Shown: piece after piece, positions 9,662-22,039 of the stretch
Position numbering within the stretch: position 1 is the first letter of the stretch
Layout of the letters: every line of letters begins with the position of its first letter
Source: Brachionus manjavacas
Taxonomy: Eukaryota > Rotifera > Eurotatoria > Ploima > Brachionidae
Assembly (NCBI GenBank): GCA_019054805.1
Contig: JAHQIY010000009.1
Span: forward strand, 3,410,001 to 3,474,000
DNA: 64,000 nt
Direction of reading: 5' to 3'
The notes under the pieces: model-generated
Told to the model about the DNA's origin: nothing
Database searches by the model: none
Seen by the model: only the letters and a program-made list of their open reading frames with translations
Program-made: the position numbers and the translations under genes

Positions 9662-11300
9662 AAATTTTACCAATTTTCAGGTGATATGTCATTTCAACAT
9701 GTATTACATACTTTTGGTCAGGATATATGAATCTAACTAAAGAATACTTAGGGCATTGAAGAACTTTTTTTCGATCTAAAAAATTTCTCGGGTCTTTTCC
9801 TGTTAAAAAGAGTGGGTATCAGGTAATTTTCAAAATTGAGGATCAGTGTTTTAGTAGGACCCGATTTTCCGAAATTTGTTTGGGTTTTGGCCTTAATACA
9901 AAAGGATTTTTTTACAAATGAAGTTTTATAATAAATTTATTTTAGCCTAAAAAAAATTTAGTTAAATGAAAAAAAACGGTGGTGCTTTTGCGTTGTTGTA
10001 TGGCGAATGTAAAAGCAAAATGAATTGCACTCACTGCGTGCCTTAGTGTCAAATCTTCTAAAAAGACATGTTCAAGCATCGCTAACCAAAGCCATCAGTG
10101 AATGCGTTTCATTAGCTTTTTTTCTCTCTCTCTCTTTCTCTTGAAAAAATGCTCAGCTCCGAACTAAGAAATTTGTCTAGAAAAACAAAAAGAATTTATA
10201 CGACAAAGTTTTAGATGAGATTTAAATTACAATTATTGTTATCTTTATCTCATTTGCATATTGTTGTTGGATTTTGCTGCTGATGAAAAAAGCCAATCTG
10301 ATAATCAAACAATGATTTGAAAATCATAATTTAACTTTGTCTATTTATGCGTAGAGCCGGAATAATAAATCAATAAAGTTGTGACAATTATGCGATGAAC
10401 TCAGTCAAATTGGTTTGTTGTAGCTATCCTTGTGCGCCCATTTTATACACTCGCCAGGCTTTACGCAATAATTGACTTGATCTTTAGGCTAGACCGCTCC
10501 TAATCCATGCGTAATCCCAATTACTTTCGATGTGATTTTTGCGATGCATTTAGACCCAAACTCAATTGTTTAAATAGTCGAAAATTCGCCAATTTCTTAT
10601 CGATTTTTGTTGCTCTATAGCCGCTCTAGTTAAAACACGAAACAAGAAATAGTTCAAAATCCCGTTTGATTACAACAAAATTGGAAACTTTGAATTATTA
10701 ATTTAGGGATTTGTGATACGAACAACTCGTAAATGATAGATAATTAAAAAGAGAACAAGAAAATACACAAAATCCATGTTCAGTTGAGACGAGCAAGCAT
10801 GAGCTTACCAGCACACTATTGAGTTTCTTTAAGAAACTAATTAATTAGGGACTTGGTTATTAGATTTCTAATTTATTGATTTATTTGCATGACGAGCTGC
10901 CTTTGATCGCTTCACAGCTTAATTTTCTCCAAAGTGAACATCTCACAAATCCAACTCTCACCTCCAATCCATTTCCCTCATCCTTAGTCTCATTAAACTT
11001 AAAGACTTACACTTGGCATAAGTAAAGATTATTACTAGAAATATTTATCATTTTTTTGTTCAACCAACAGACTTGGAGCAAAAGAAAAATCGATTTTTGA
11101 ATTCAAACAAGTTTTTGTACATAAAACGACAACTATTCATCACAACGCTCATATCCTGATGCTGCATCAAACGAGCTTAATGGGATAATTGTTCAACAAC
11201 AACAACAACAACAACAACAACACTTGATTTATCAAGTCGGATATTTATTAGCAATGTAATTTAGAATTTAATTTTTTGGCCAAATTTTCTTCATTTTATT
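9662..11300. other. Less AT-rich non-coding island
   Basis: From about 9960 to 11250 base composition is more balanced and homopolymers are scarcer than elsewhere, yet no reading frame of note is present. It holds a CT-rich microsatellite at about 10120-10142 and a (CAA)n run at 11190-11222. It could be regulatory sequence, an RNA gene without obvious structure, or an old insertion. A 23-bp sequence at 9840-9862 recurs exactly at 44647-44669. Confidence 0.4.
11190..11222 (+). repeat. (CAA)n microsatellite
   Basis: About ten uninterrupted CAA units. Confidence 0.9.
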
Positions 11301-11313
11301 TATTATTTAAAAT

Positions 11314-11450
11314 TTTTTATTTATTTGTTTTCTGTACCGAGCTAGAGCTCCTTCAGAAAAAAAAGCTCCTTTCATTTTGACTTATTCTATCTTATTTATT
11401 GATTTAGATTAGACAATTTCCTGTCGGATATTAGTCTTAGGACACACACG
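11314..11450 (-). repeat. LINE 3'-end fragment, minus strand
   Basis: The minus strand reads CTGAAGGAGCTCTAGCTCGG TACAGAAAAC and an (AATA)n tail, the same terminal signature as the non-LTR copy ending at 12475 but in the opposite direction. The upstream limit (about 11450) is a guess; no coding remnant was seen. Confidence 0.55.
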
Positions 11451-11646
11451 CACACATTCACAGTGCACGCGATTTAAAGCTCGTATTTGATAAGTGTGCA
11501 GATTAATCAAATTGGATTTGTTATTTGTTGGAACAGATAAGCACTCGACCAGATAATTGATACAGTCACTAGAGAGATTCTAAGTTAAACTTTAATATAC
11601 TAGTAGACAAATTATAGAACGCAACGAACTAGAACAATGACTTATT

Positions 11647-12336
11647 AAATGGAAAATGAAGGCATTAGTTGAAAAGTCGTGTTCAGTAGTCTTCTCTAGG
11701 TACAAAAAAGAGAGTGATAATCTAAACTTGAAAATTTATGGAAACAGAATAGTAAGCCAAAAAGAAATCAAGTTTTTTGGTATTAAATTTGATTCCAAGT
11801 TAAATTTTAATTTACTGGTAGACTAAATTAAAGAACGCTGCAACAAAAGGCTAAATATTATTAAGATATTGTCAAACAAAAAATGGGGTCTTACTCAAAA
11901 CACTCAAGGAAATTTATACAAATCTTTAGTCGGATCTATTTTAGACTATTCTTTTCCTTGCTTGAATTCATTTTCAGAAAATAACATCAAAAAACTACAA
12001 GCAATTCAGAATACAGCAGTCAGATATATCCTTAAGTTAAAATATGATACTCACTCCAACATGGTGCATCATGAGGCTTTTAATAAACTAAAATTACCAA
12101 CAGTCTCGAATCGGCTTTTTGAATTGAGTGAAAGATATGTTCGGACAGGACTGAGTCATTCTATTCCATTAGTTGTAACACTGGTGGTGGAATACAAAGA
12201 AGGCTTCGAATCGAGATATATTGAATACCCAATACTCCATTGTGTAATTGCTACCTTACTATCTCTTCTTTTTTTCCTGAAACTTGAACTATGTAAACAT
12301 GTGCAACATGTAACAATCTATTCCAATACTTCTTAA
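11647..12336 (+). pseudogene. Jockey-like RT, C-terminal region
   Basis: In one frame the sequence reads VEKSCSVVFSRYKKE, then FFGIKFDSKLNFN, RCNKRLNIIKILS, LQAIQNTAVRYILK; these motifs characterise the region after the RT catalytic box in jockey-group elements. One in-frame TAA at about 11824 splits it. No active-site residues remain. Downstream of about 12180 similarity to known RT motifs fades. Confidence 0.7.
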
Positions 12337-12420
12337 CTTTCATTTTTTTTAGCTTATTACTTTATTTCGACTTTTTTTTTATCTCATTTTATTAACTTTA
12401 ATTTGATTTTTTATTTTTTT

Positions 12421-12475
12421 TTTATTTATTCTGAAGGAGCTATAGCTCGGTACAGAAAACAAATAAATAAATAAA
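12421..12475 (+). repeat. 3' tail of second non-LTR family
   Basis: Perfect palindrome GAGCTATAGCTC followed by GGTACAGAAAAC and AATA repeats. Serves as the reference copy for the tails at 841, 11314, 15348 and 42469. Confidence 0.7.
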
Positions 12476-12479
12476 GATT

Positions 12480-14230
12480 GAAACTTGGCTCTACAAATGG
12501 AGACTAAAAAAGGCTCCGGATTAGTGAAATTACTTAATTTTTTCAGGAAATTCTTCAAATAACCAGGATCTAGTTCTAAATCTTCTTGGCAAGAAAATTA
12601 GTGTGATTGTCCAATTTTTGCTTATGCTTTAACTCTCAAGTCGAGTTTATCCGGTCTGGGTGTCAAGATAGACTAAATATTATTTAAATTCTGTCCCATA
12701 AATCATGGAAACTCAATGGTAAACATTTTATGATGCTCTCATGGGTTCAATTATAGTTTTTTTATTATAAACCCAGTCTCAAAAACAGATATCTAAAGGT
12801 TATAAGTACCTAATAATATCTCAATCAAGTCTATTTACCATCTTCCCTTGGCCACCCGGTCGGAAATTTCCTATAATTTTCTTGAAGAAATTGAATTAGA
12901 TACAATAAAGCCAAGGCTATAAAAACTGTTTATTAGATACTTAAAAAATTGTCTTAATCACACCTTGATAACAAGCCTTTCGAAAGAATACGTCTATGTC
13001 TTTGTTGAAAGTTCAAGAATACCCCACTTTAAAACTTCCTTGCCACTTGTCTCAAATATTTTGCAGCGGTGGACAGTTCAAAGCTTGTAACTTTTTGAAA
13101 TTATTTAAACTCTAACTCTATTTGCAAAATTTTTCTATCAATGGCGTAAGGAAATTGATTACTCGAAGCCATTTTTAAAATTTATTAAAAAAACTATTAA
13201 AAAAAATTTAATTAACAGATTCCATAAAAAAAAATTCCAAATTAACTTTTTGATTATCTTTATCATAAGTTTAATAAAAATTGTTCAATTGTTTTTTATT
13301 CCACAGATTACACTGTATTTAATACGCTATATAGATAAAAAAACTCTCGATTTTTTCTATATATTAAGTTTTACTTGATATACGAAATTTAACAGAGCCT
13401 ATAGAGCCCATTTTAAGACTTCTAAAACTAAATGAAATTAAAGCTTTCACTATTCTGTATTCATACTTTAAGAAATCAATAAACAAGCGCTTTTCTAAAC
13501 GGTTTGGTCAAACGCAAGTAAAATTTTCTTAAGATTTTAAAGACAAAAGTGAATAAAAAAAGCTCTTAAATGATACCATTTTTGTCGCATTTTTGATTGA
13601 TTTTGGAACTTAAACAAGGGGGCACAAATTCAATGGAAAACCGGTAAGGTTCTTTGTGTCGTAATTTTTATGAAAAAAAAAGTTTACATTTAGCTTGACA
13701 TTTAAGTATATTTTTAATGATTTCTTAAATATCCTTTGTGAAAAAAGAGAAATAAGAAAATGTAACAAATTTGGTACTCTTTCGATTGAAAATATTCTGC
13801 TAGTTTAATATACAATTGAATTCTTTAAATCATTTTAAAAAAAACACAGGCTTGTTTATTTTTATTTAACAATTGTTATAAAAATTTACAAATATTTTTT
13901 ATTTAAAAGTGTCTAAGAGAATAAGATAACATATAAAGTTAAGTTTTTCTTAGAAAAACATATTTAAGAAATAAAGTTATTCAAGATTTGAGAAGATTTT
14001 TAAATTTTTTGTTTCAATTTGGACAAAAAATTTAAAAATCTTATCATCTTAAGTTAAAAACATACTTTTTTAACTATTTTCTAATTAACTGAACACTAAT
14101 TTTCTAATTAACTGACAATTCACAAAAAATTAAGTTTATTAACGAATAATATTTAAAAATGATAATTAACTGAAGAATTAAGAAGATTATCTAAACTAAT
14201 TTCACTTAATAGAAATTTATTCACACTGTT
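12480..14230. other. AT-rich stretch without recognised features
   Basis: No frame, RNA gene or clear repeat was recognised. Confidence 0.45.
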
Positions 14231-14236
14231 TTTTAT

Positions 14237-14485
14237 CTCAATATCGGCTTTTCTTCTTTTTGATGGACCTTGGCCAGTTAAGCGTCTTTCATAAGCCTTA
14301 GAATATGTATATTCAACTGTTTCGAATATTTCTATGAACTTGGAAAAAAATGGATGTTTAATTTGCTATGAAATCCCTCCGAATGGTTATTAGTTCTCGG
14401 ATCAATAGTCATTGACTGATTCCATAGCTCTAGAGGATACGAACCATTAATCCATTTTAACAAAACCAAATAAGTCATTTTAATT
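14237..14485 (-). pseudogene. MULE-type transposase remnant (late catalytic region)
   Basis: The minus strand reads LELWNQSMTIDPRTNNHSEG followed by FHSKLN, a motif typical of the end of the MULE transposase domain in FLYWCH/SWIM proteins, then shifts frame through IEIFETVEYT-like and SKAYERRLTGQGPSKRRK-like segments. There are frame breaks at about 14343-14350. No SWIM finger follows. It is a decayed fragment of a transposon-derived gene. Confidence 0.6.
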
Positions 14486-15347
14486 TTTCTGGTCAAGAGA
14501 AGGTTTTATCAAAAGCTGTATTTTTTTCCTTTTCTAATTTTTATTTGTAGTTAATTTTACTTTCTTTATATTCATATGCAAAACTTAAATTTTTATTTTT
14601 ATTTTACTTCTTCTTATGGAGGTTTATTTCGAATTAAATAAATAAATCCATTTTAGAAAAATTGAAATGAAAATAAATTTTTTGTATTCAGTTGTATTTT
14701 TCTTAAGTTCTCAATTTATTCTCAATTAAAATGACTCACTTGAATTTTTTTTTCTTAAATAATTACAAAGTAAAGAACTAGACAAGCTAAAAAATGCAAA
14801 AGTAAATATAATAAAAGTTTATCTTTTTTTGAAAAATTAGTTAAAAAATTAGTTAATAATCTTAGTTAATATTTAGTGTCTAGTTTAGTTTTTTCTAGTT
14901 TCTAAAATAATTTATTTAAGACAAATGTAAAAAATTTCTAAAACCTAATTTGATTTAATTAGTACATAAAATAGTAATTATAGCACCGAAATATTAATTA
15001 ATTACATGTTCTATTTAAAGAAATAAGTGAATAGATTCTTAGCTGTTACACTTGATTAACTAATTAAAAAGTTTTATTTAATAATTACCATCAACAGTGA
15101 ATCTTGGGAATCTAGTCAATGTGGTTGTCATAGACTCTTTTTTCCCTGAAAACTAAACCGATATAATTTTTGTGTCTATTTTATGCCTTTCAAAAACGAT
15201 TTTTTATTTCTTTTCTTCTTTCTTTTTTTCTTTTCTTTTAATTCCTTTTCAAATTTCAATTATTTAACTATATTTTTTAATTCTTATTTTATTCAGTAAC
15301 TTTTATTTTAATCATTTTTTTTATTTATTTTTATTTTTTATTTTTTC

Positions 15348-15393
15348 TCTGAAGGAGCTAACGCTCGATACAGATTTACAAATAAATAATAAT
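15348..15393 (+). repeat. LINE 3'-tail (GAGC hairpin)
   Basis: CTGAAGGAGCTAACGCTCG then ATACAGA and AATA repeats; stem GAGC/GCTC with loop TAAC. It abuts the SWIM-type remnant starting at 15399, so it marks an insertion within it. Confidence 0.6.
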
Positions 15394-15398
15394 GTAGT

Positions 15399-15701
15399 TG
15401 TCCATATTGGAAAAAACACTTTATTGGTAAACATGTTATTGGGATTGCATACTCACTTTCTTTATTTGAAAAATTTCCAAGTTTGGACCTGGGTATTGAA
15501 AAAAATCACAAGAGAGGAAGAAGAAAAAGATGTGCTCCAGCGTTACAAAGATATTCGTTTGGACCTTTAAATCCAGCACTTATTAACAATTCAGTTCCAT
15601 TTACTTCAATAGCTTTAGAAATAACAAATGAACCTGCTCCTAAGAAGCCAGGAAGGCCTAGAAAAATAGTAGAAACTCAAACACCAGCTGTTGAAACTTA
15701 A
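15399..15701 (+). pseudogene. SWIM-finger C-terminus of a MULE-type protein
   Basis: The frame ending at TAA 15699-15701 can be followed upstream to 15399 as CPYWKKHFIGKHVIGIAYSL, which matches the second half of a SWIM zinc finger in MULE transposases (with the cysteine of the CKH pair replaced by glycine), then a basic tail with KKPGRPRK typical of these proteins. An in-frame repeat of this basic motif follows the stop. The N-terminal part has been displaced by a LINE 3' tail. Function lost. Confidence 0.6.
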
Positions 15702-15719
15702 GATAAAAAAAGAGGAAGA

Positions 15720-16250
15720 CCAAAAAAAATTATATATATATTATATATTACACATTTATTACACATTTATATTATATATTTTTTTTGGAAAAAAAATTGA
15801 ACATGTGAAAGTATATTTATAGCTTGATAGATTTATTGAATATGTGGTAAAAATTTTCTATGGTCCAATTCAAGAGAAGTGGCTCCATTAAAATTTACAA
15901 GATTATGCACAATGATAAAAAATTATCAACAACTATGCTTTGGAAACTATAAAGTGTCATGTAGTTAAGCTCTAAAAACGAGATTACAGCTATTAATACC
16001 TTAGCTGTTGAAGTTGCAATTTAAAGCTTTGGTAAAGTTGGCTGGTTGAGAACAGATAACAAATATATAGATATAACAAACAAAAAATTCCTTACTATTG
16101 GAAGTAACATCATTCAAAGGCTAACGTCAAAAGAATTCACATTAAGAGAAAGGACATGTAAATTGACTGAAGATAGTGATGTAGTTATTCAAAAGTCAAT
16201 AGTGAAACATGAATATTCATTGTCTCATTGGCAAGTAAGATAAAATAATC
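15720..16250. other. AT-rich stretch with TA microsatellite
   Basis: A TATATA/ATATT-rich run at about 15730-15780 followed by sequence in which I recognise nothing. The open frame at 16046-16243 has no recognisable features. Confidence 0.4.
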
Positions 16251-16255
16251 TCTTA

Positions 16256-16933
16256 TACAGTATGTTGCAAAAGTTTAGAAATTGGTTATTTTATTTATCT
16301 TAAATTGTTTATTTGTTGTATTTTACGAAAATTTGAGTGCAAAAGATAAAAAATAAAAATACTTATTTGTAGAATTTTTTTTTCTCTACAATTTGATATA
16401 TGACACTCGGAATAAAAATATAATTAACTTTTAGATATTTATAATGAAAAAACTTCCTCTAAAAATTAAAAAATAAAAGTCGGTGCAAAAGTTTAGAAAT
16501 TCGGGATGGTCATACATGGATGCCAAAATGGTAAACACAAAGGTAACCTCTATCGAGCATTTAAAAGAGGTTTTACACAAAGATTGGTTAAAGATTCCGA
16601 CTGAGTACGTACAAAAGTTGATTGAATCTATGCCAAAAAGAGTTTTGGCTTGTTATAAGGCCAAAGGCGGTCATTTTAAATATTAAATTGTAAAAATTTC
16701 TAAACTTTTGAACCGTTTTTTTTTTAATTTATTGCATCCATTTTTTCTTTTGTATTTTTTTTTGGGATTTTTTTTTTCACTTATTTTTTTTTTGATATTA
16801 TGATCTTGGATTGATGACAAATAAAAATTTGAAAAAAACACTGCTTTTTTTTAATTTTCGCCTATAATATGTGCAAAAACAATTCTTTTGTTGACGAAAA
16901 AAAAAAATTTCTAAACTTTTGCAACATACTGTA
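16256..16933 (+). mobile_element. Internally deleted Tc1-like element
   Basis: Ends in perfect inverted repeats of at least 28 bp starting TACAGTATGTTGCAAAAGTT, flanked by TA on both sides. Same family as 7756-9661 but only 678 bp long. It keeps the final part of the transposase. A second internal copy of the GCAAAAGTTTAGAAATT portion of the end lies at about 16484. Non-autonomous; the perfect ends suggest relatively recent mobility. Confidence 0.85.
16500..16686 (+). pseudogene. Tc1-like transposase C-terminal fragment
   Basis: Codes for MVNTKVTSIEHLKEVLHKDW and ends with ESMPKRVLACYKAKGGHFKY and TAA. It corresponds closely to the end of the broken transposase at about 9250-9413. The catalytic triad is absent. 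The upstream codons derive from terminal-repeat-like sequence. Confidence 0.8.
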
Positions 16934-16969
16934 TACCCTTACTTGTAAAGTATTTTTTTTCCTTATTCA

Positions 16970-17165
16970 CTCCTTGTGGAGCATAGGGCCATTACTTTTG
17001 ATTTCCTCTCAAGTCGATCTATTGCTTTTAGCCTTGCTTCTCCCCTTGTCATTCCCATTTTCGATGAGCTCTTTCGTGATTGTTGACCTCCATGTTACTG
17101 CTGGTCGTTCTACCTTACGTCGCCCTTGAGGTGTACTTGTAAAGTTAGCGCGACAAAATTAAAAA
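16970..17165 (-). pseudogene. Non-LTR RT C-terminal fragment (third type)
   Basis: The minus strand reads RRKVERPAVTWRSTITKELI, then in the next frame GEARLKAIDRLERKSKVMAL and CSTRSE followed by a stop. This matches the tail of reverse-transcriptase ORFs in which a GRP..TWR segment is followed by a short basic C-terminus. A one-base frame change separates the halves. Higher GC than surroundings. Confidence 0.6.
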
Positions 17166-17169
17166 AAGT

Positions 17170-20100
17170 TCAACTTTTTTTTTACTAAAAAAGCGATATT
17201 TTACGAGCTAATTTACTGAGCGCTTAAAGCTTACAGTTTTTAAGCAGACTATGATTGTTTAATGCAAATCATTTTGTATCTGACAGCACGCTTAGTCAGC
17301 TACAGTGTATAAAATTAACTACTAATACTGTCAAAAAACTAATGTGCTAAAAATAGTAAAATCAATCATATGTCATATGAGAAAGTTATTTAAAATCAAG
17401 TTTGAAAATTCTAAATTTGCAATTAGGTTCAAGAGATTGGAATTTTAAAGGATTTAAAAATTTAAGTACAATTTAAAATTTAATTATTTTAGTTAATAAA
17501 GAATTTTTTTAAAATATTTAAACTAAATTGATAGAGATGAAAAATGCAATAATTTAATTTACTTATTTTAAATATAAAATCTATATAGACCAAATTAATT
17601 AAATGGAAAAAAAGTCTAAAAATTTTTTCACTTTTTGGTTTTACCGTTTGGTACTTTTATGCTGACAACGAAAAAGAAGTTTTTAAAAATTTAAATTCTA
17701 ATCAAAATCTAAAAGATACATATCCCTTAGAATATCACTATGGAAGAAAAAAAAATACTCAATGAAAATAGAAGTTCATGATCATGATCGCATGATCAAA
17801 ACTTAATAGATTAGAATATTAATAAAAATGATGAAATAAGCTTTTTTAAAATATTTTTTAATTTTACACAAAATTTTAATTATCTTAAATAAAAATTTTT
17901 TTTTTTCAATTGATCTTTAATTGGCTTTTATAAAATATTAATTTGAAAATTTTAAAGACAAATTTAAATTTTGCATTTCGAAATTTCAAAATATTGATTT
18001 AGATTTTTTTTAACTTCAGATAAAAATTCATATAATTTTCTTCCCAATTAAAGATTAAACAAATTTGTTTAACAAAGTTTACTAATTTTAAATTTAAAAA
18101 ATTGATAAAAAATATCTTTTTTTTTGAAACAAAAACTAAAAATTTTGATTTGAAATTTACATTTGATCATAAACTTCAATTTGCCCTAAAATCAACATCT
18201 AATACAAAAAAAGGGAAATAAAAATATTTTGATCAAATTGTTAGGCTATACAACGAAATAATGTTTTAAAAATCCAAATATTCCTTTCGAAATTTTTTTA
18301 AAATAAAAACTAATGTATAAATATAACCTTGTTTAGAACTAAATTATTAATAATTATTTTTAATTAGTAAAACATGTATACAGTGTTTTGATAAATTTTA
18401 TTTGAATTGTAAAAGTCAGTTTAATATTCCTGATTGTTAGACTATTCCTCATCATTTTATTTTACTATTTAATCACCTAAATTAAAATTTTTACACATCT
18501 TAAACACAATTACATTTATTAAGCCGATTTTTTATATATTAAACAATTTAACCGAGGAATGATAAAGAATTAGAGAGAAACTTTATCATTTATTGTAAAT
18601 TTAAATAATTTTTAAATATTATTTTCGTTTGAAAATCATATACAAAGCTTTGAATTCTAAATTCTCTTTCACAAGCTCAAAAAAGCAAAGTTACTTTATG
18701 TTCGTTAAATATTTTTATTCTTAATTAAAACTTATTCTTATTACATAATAATAGATAAAGTCTCCCTCTAATTCTTTACAATTGCTCGATTATTATAACT
18801 TTTTTTTCACAAAGAAATTTTTCCTTTAAATTTTTTGTGAAAAAAATGTTCTATGATCAAAAATGAATTCAAAGAATTCGGAAAAGAAGATAGAAAGGCA
18901 AGTCTTAGCAAAATCTCGATCGGTCAAAATAATTTCAAATTTTTTTTATTAATAACTTAGACAATAAATTTTTTTTGATTAAAGAAGTATTTATATTTAA
19001 TGAAAAAAAATTTCTTCAAAACTTAATTCTAAAATTTGAAATTTTTAAGAACAATAGATACAATTTTCAAATAAATACAAAAACAAAACTGGCATAAAAA
19101 TTTTGAACTTTTTTAAAATTGCGCCATTTGATATGACAATGCAGTAATTAATAACGATCAACTCATCTGCTTATACTTAATTTTGCTAATTTAATTTTAC
19201 AAAAATTCCTTTTTAAATAATTGACTCTAAAATGAAAAATTCTCGATTTTAAATCAATATGCAATTTATTGAAAAGCCCTGGAATTAAATCTCCTGTGAA
19301 AAAGTAAAGAGTTTATTCATTTGAAATCGAAAAATCGATTTTTAATGATGTTATAGCATTTTATCATAAGTACTTTTAATACCAGTTTTGAGTACCGCTA
19401 AAAAAGTGAAGTAAAACAGTTAAGTCTAAATTTTAATACTTAAAATAAATATTTTTTGAAAAAAGTAAAAATTAATTGATCATAATATATCGGAACCCTC
19501 ATTTAAATTATCGATTGATTAATGAGCCTAATGAGATTTTTTATTTATTAGACAGATAATAAATAAAAAAAAAAAATTCAAATCCGAGTGGAACAATTGA
19601 AAACTTGAGAAATAAAAGTAAAAAAAAAAGCGGTTTTAATAAAAAAAATTTCTTCAAAAATTGTCTTTACTCAATTTGTTTTAGTTGATTAAAACAATAT
19701 ATCTTGCTATAATTCTGCACATTAACTGATGTATTTTTTTGAAAATTTTTTAATAAAAAATTTTTTTTTTCTTAATTTTTTGTTCTAAAATTTTAAATAT
19801 AAAAAAATCATTAAATGCATGAGTTTATTCTAAATGACTCTGTATATTGTTTTTTTTAAAAAGCTTCAAAACTGAGAAAAGAATAATTTAAAAATAAATT
19901 ATTTTTATTTTTTTGAAATATAGATATCCCTTTCAGCTCCGTAATTGAGACCTATAATTGTTTTTTTTTATAAAAAGCTGTTTAAAATTAGGATAATTAG
20001 AAAAAAAAAGATAGTTTTGGTCTTCTGCTTAATGCTATTGTTAGCATTGATGTAAAAATTTAATAATTCAAAAATAAAATTCCTAAATTTGATTAATAAG

Positions 20101-21050
20101 AAGACATCATTTGAATTTACCAATTATCGTGAACTTAATTTTTTTATTTAAATTTTAATAATTTAAATAAATTTTTAATATTTTTTTTCCAAAATTAGAA
20201 AATTATTTGTTTATTTAAAATTAAATTTTCAACAAAAAAATATTATTAAACAAAAACGCCTGTCTGTAAACTTCGCCAAAAATCAAGTGGAAGTTTTAAT
20301 AAAAAAAAATACATAACTAATCTATTTCTTAAAATCCTCCAGAAATAAATAATAAATTTGGCAGGAAAGTAATTAATTGTATTTAATGTTAAATTTTTGT
20401 AATCGGAGGTAAATGATGGATTAGTCTAGAGACTAACAACGAATGCGAAAACTTCAAATCAATCTTCATTGATTAGTATCAGATTCAAAAGCTTCGATTC
20501 TGGAGTGGAAATGAATTTTTTTATTTTTTGAAAATATTATTTGGTTATATTTCCAGTAAAATCGAGTGACTGTTTGGTTTTATATCATTTCTTTTGCTAC
20601 CTGTCTAGTTGGAAACAAATCTAAACATTGAATTTAGTTTTCTGAATGCATTAATATATAAAAACCAAGAATATATTATTTATGACCGGAAAATTTTAAC
20701 AATTTTAATATTTATATCAACTTCTTATAGAAATTAAAAGTTCTTATATTGAAAAAAATATATACTCTTTTTCACCTAATGAATTCGCGGTCTAAAAAAT
20801 GATCAGAAAAAATTTGATAAATCCGATAAATTTGCAAAAAACTTATAAAAAATTTAAAAAAAAAATAATGAAAACTTTTTTATTTTTAATTGCTATTTAA
20901 ATTCTAGTCAATTTAAAGCCCTTTAGTCAGAATAATATGTATAAAAATATTAAGTGGCTAATAAAATTATAAAAAAATGCAAAAAATATATCTTTAGGAG
21001 ATTATTTACAATATAATAAAAATTAAAGAAATCAAAATTTAATTCCATAT
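17170..21050. other. AT-rich gene-free stretch
   Basis: No gene recognised. A 48-bp block at about 17768-17815 occurs as a near-identical inverted copy at about 22590-22640, and weaker inverted similarity links 17870-18060 with 21640-21860. An inverted repeat of about 35-45 bp pairs 18555-18600 with 18745-18792. Confidence 0.45.
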
Positions 21051-21062
21051 TAAATTTTATTT

Positions 21063-21106
21063 GGGAGACAATTAGTAATTGTCTCCCGGTAAAGATCATC
21101 TTTACC
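21063..21106. repeat. Two adjacent perfect hairpins
   Basis: GGGAGACAATTA with its complement around a single G (21063-21087), followed immediately by GGTAAAGAT with its complement around a single C (21088-21106). Both are perfect and the second starts at the base after the first ends. Confidence 0.85.
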
Positions 21107-21255
21107 GAATCAACTAGACCACAATTTATCATCATAAATAGATTTAAAATTATTTATATTGAAGTCTTCTAACTTCAACACTGATATGAAAATTTTTTAG
21201 TCATTTTTTTTAACTACAAAATTTACAGTAAAAAAGGAAAACCCTTTTTTTTTTT

Positions 21256-21442
21256 CTTATTGTACAAAAATGGTTCTGCAAACAGTACAAGCTCTGCAAA
21301 AACTCTACAATTAATTGCATATCTTAAACGAATGTTTTTTGACGGTGAGCATTTTTCAAAAAATTGCAGAGTTTTTGCAGAGCTTATAATTTGTTTGTAC
21401 AAATGTGTACAATATTGTCGTGCTTACAGAACGGTTTTTTAA
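21256..21442. repeat. Imperfect inverted repeat, about 190 bp
   Basis: The block AAGCTCTGCAAAAACTCT near 21288 recurs inverted near 21375, and outer blocks (TGGTTCTGCAAAC near 21270; CTTACAGAACGG near 21424) also pair. It looks like a small MITE-like hairpin element; no target duplication was identified. Confidence 0.5.
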
Positions 21443-22039
21443 AATTATAAATTTTTTTTTATACATATCAAATCAAAATTTAAAAAAGGTATTTTTATCA
21501 ATTTAAAAAAAAAAATCTTTTGCTCGGACTTATGAAAAAAAAAGTCCAGACTTGGACTTGACTTGAGACTTGTAACTTTTAAACAACTCTGATTTTTTAA
21601 TAATAAATTAGTAAACTTAATTAAACAAGATTTGTTAATTTTTTAATTAGAAAGAAAATTATAAGAATTTTTATCTGAAGTATGAATAAAATCATAATCA
21701 TTTTTTTGAAATTTTGCAATACAAAAATTTGAAGTTGTGATTTGAAGCTTAGATATGGATACATTAATTTGGATTTTAAATTTGTCTTTAAAGTTTTCAA
21801 ATAAATATTTTAGAAGAATCAATTGAAGATAAATTTAAAAAAAAATTTTTTTCTTTTTAAATTAGAATAATATGATTAACTAATAAAAATTAATAAAAGC
21901 TAATTTGATCATTCTTATTCGAAAAATACTAACGACTATCACATACAACAACGAATAAATACAATTTAGAGTCTAAATGCAATCGGAGTCCTTGGAATAA
22001 ATGACAGAATTCTCAAACCATAATTAAAGTCCAGCTCTA

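Larger units (their letters stand above)
11640..12475 (+). mobile_element. 5'-truncated non-LTR retrotransposon, second family
   Basis: Contains the C-terminal part of a jockey-like reverse transcriptase (11647-12336) followed by a short 3' UTR ending in the GAGC hairpin (12431-12450) and (AATA)n. It lacks the catalytic RT core, as expected for 5' truncation. The 3' end differs from the family at 3503-6012. Confidence 0.75.

Noticed and set aside
16046-16243. 65-aa plus-strand frame as a small gene
   Set aside because: No motif, no polyadenylation signal close by, and composition like the flanks.
20950-21135. 61-aa minus-strand frame
   Set aside because: It runs through the twin hairpins and AT-rich sequence with no coding signature.
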